Positions 62,811-64,000 of a DNA stretch of 64,000 bases are shown here, in pieces (the first letter of the stretch is position 1; each line of letters begins with the position of its first letter). The notes beneath the pieces were generated by a model. It was not told the DNA's origin. It worked only from the letters and a program-made list of their open reading frames with translations, and made no database searches. The DNA comes from Azospirillum lipoferum 4B (GTDB lineage: Bacteria > Pseudomonadota > Alphaproteobacteria > Azospirillales > Azospirillaceae), in the NCBI RefSeq assembly GCF_000283655.1, contig NC_016622.1:1934501-1998500 (forward strand). The letters are read 5' to 3'. The position numbers and the translations under genes were made by a program.

Positions 62811-64000
62811 TCACCCCACAGCCCCGAACCCGCCGCCGCCCGGCGTCTCCACCACCAGGGCGTCGCCCGGCCGCATCGCGGTGCTGTCCTGGGAGGCGAG
62901 TTCCTGCACGCTGCCGTCGGTGCGCTGGACCCAGCTGCGGCCGAGCGCGCCGTCCGCGCCGCCCTTCAGCCCGAAGGGAGCGATCTTGCGATGGTTGGCG
63001 AGGATGGCGGCGGTCATCGGCTCCAGGAAGCGCAGGCGGCGGATCACGCCGTCGCCGCCACGCCAGCGCCCTGCCCCACCCGAACCACGGCGGATGCGGA
63101 AGCTCTCCACCAGCACGGGGAAGCGCCATTCCAGCACCTCCGGGTCGGTCAGGCGCGAGTTGGTCATGTGGGTCTGCACCGCGTCGGTGCCGTCGAATCC
63201 GTTGCCGGCACCGGACCCGCCGCAGACCGTCTCGTAATACTGATGCCACTCGTTGCCGAAGGTGGTGTTGTTCATCGTGCCTTGCGCCGACGCCATCACC
63301 CCCAGCGCGCCGAACAGCGCGTCGACGATGCACTGGCTGGTCTCCACATTGCCGGCGACCACCGCGGCCGGCGGGTTGGGCGACAGCATGGAGCCGGGCG
63401 GAATGACGATCTCGATGGGGCGCAGGCAGCCCTCGTTCATCGGAATCTCGTCATCCACCAGACAGCGGAAGACATAGAGCACCGCCGCCCGGCAGACCGC
63501 CGAGGGGGCGTTGAAGTTGTTGGTCAGCTGGGTGCTGGTCCCGGAGAAATCGACGATGGCCGAGCGGGCGGCATGGTCGATGGAAACCCGCAGCTTGATC
63601 ACCGCGCCATTGTCCAGCGTCACCGCGAAATCGCCGTCGCTCAGTACGCCGATGGCGCGGCGGACCTGCTCCTCGGCATTGTCCTGGACGTGGCGCATAT
63701 AGGCGGTGACGGTGGACAGGCCATGCAGGCGGACGACGCGGTGCAGTTCGCGGGTCCCCTGTTCGTTCGCCGCGACCTGCGCCTTGAGATCGCCGATGTT
63801 CTGCGCCGGGTTGCGCGCGGGGTGCGGGCCGGATCGTAGAAGCTCCAGCATGGCCTCCTCGCGGAACCGGCCGTTCTCCACCAGGGGCACGCAGTCCAGC
63901 AGCACGCCCTCGTCGGCGATGGTCTTGCTGTCGGGCGGCATGGAGCCGGGGGTGATGCCGCCGACATCGGCATGGTGTCCGCGCGAGGCGACGAAGAACA
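62811..64000 (-). CDS. Hydantoinase B/5-oxoprolinase-type subunit, 5' end outside window
   Basis: About 396 C-terminal residues. The sequence begins near the conserved VASRGHHADVGGITPGSMPP and continues with VDFSGTSTQLTNNFNAPSAV, AGNVETSQCIVDALFGALGV, GTMNNTTFGN and the terminal VETPGGGGFG, all typical of the hydantoinase B domain shared by N-methylhydantoinase, acetophenone/acetone carboxylase and 5-oxoprolinase. Similarity to the B part of 5-oxoprolinase is particularly good. Family enzymes hydrolyse cyclic amides with ATP. The start lies beyond the right edge. The stop is in the C-rich intergenic region shared with the sigma-54 activator. Confidence 0.88.
   Translation of the reverse strand, partial: FFVASRGHHADVGGITPGSMPPDSKTIADEGVLLDCVPLVENGRFREEAMLELLRSGPHPARNPAQNIGDLKAQVAANEQGTRELHRVVRLHGLSTVTAYMRHVQDNAEEQVRRAIGVLSDGDFAVTLDNGAVIKLRVSIDHAARSAIVDFSGTSTQLTNNFNAPSAVCRAAVLYVFRCLVDDEIPMNEGCLRPIEIVIPPGSMLSPNPPAAVVAGNVETSQCIVDALFGALGVMASAQGTMNNTTFGNEWHQYYETVCGGSGAGNGFDGTDAVQTHMTNSRLTDPEVLEWRFPVLVESFRIRRGSGGAGRWRGGDGVIRRLRFLEPMTAAILANHRKIAPFGLKGGADGALGRSWVQRTDGSVQELASQDSTAMRPGDALVVETPGGGGFGAVG

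Overview
This is high-GC DNA with Azospirillum-like (Rhodospirillales, Alphaproteobacteria) gene content. The assignment is an inference from codon use and families such as the REC-GGDEF regulator, the AcoR-type activator and the hydantoinase; no 16S gene is present. The window is a mosaic of a core-like backbone, several mobile elements and at least two complete restriction-modification loci.

Left part (1-14.3 kb): a large minus-strand TPR protein with eight near-identical 48-residue repeats runs off the left edge. Divergent from it is a four-gene plus-strand operon: a Rad50/RecF-like ATPase with a CxxC hook, then hsdR, hsdS and hsdM of a type I system. Remnants of IS256, IS3-type and IS110-type elements follow.

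14.5-21.8 kb: the most unusual locus. Five minus-strand genes are joined by stop/start overlaps of 1-4 nt. They encode a VioB-type ferritin-like protein, a LodA/GoxA-like quinocofactor oxidase split into two polypeptides, a radical-SAM/SPASM enzyme, and a LodB/QhpG-like flavoprotein. I infer a protein-derived quinone (CTQ-type) oxidase together with its maturation enzymes. A small secreted protein is divergent from it.

22.1-59.4 kb: mobile DNA. A tyrosine integrase lies beside the 3' half of a tRNA (CAT anticodon). A large serine recombinase ends inside that tRNA fragment. A 16-bp core including the tRNA 3' end recurs at 48.4 and 59.4 kb, where it is the end of a 59-bp direct repeat. I read this as two elements integrated in tandem. 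The first (24.3-48.4 kb) has a plasmid-like segment (MobC, a relaxase gene split by an IS630-type insertion, KfrA-like and primase-like replication proteins, two degenerate resolvases) and a defence operon: type III-like helicase-nuclease, DUF262/HNH protein, beta-class methyltransferase, EcsC-like protein, an unknown protein, and a RelE-like/UvrD helicase fusion. The second (48.4-59.4 kb) has a wrecked AAA ATPase/S8 protease pair, an RND efflux pump, an SDR, a MATE exporter, two TetR regulators with a clear palindromic operator, and an intact IS3-family element.

Right part (59.5-64 kb): backbone-like genes, namely a REC-GGDEF diguanylate cyclase, a GAF/sigma-54 activator of AcoR type, and a hydantoinase B/5-oxoprolinase-type subunit that runs off the right edge.
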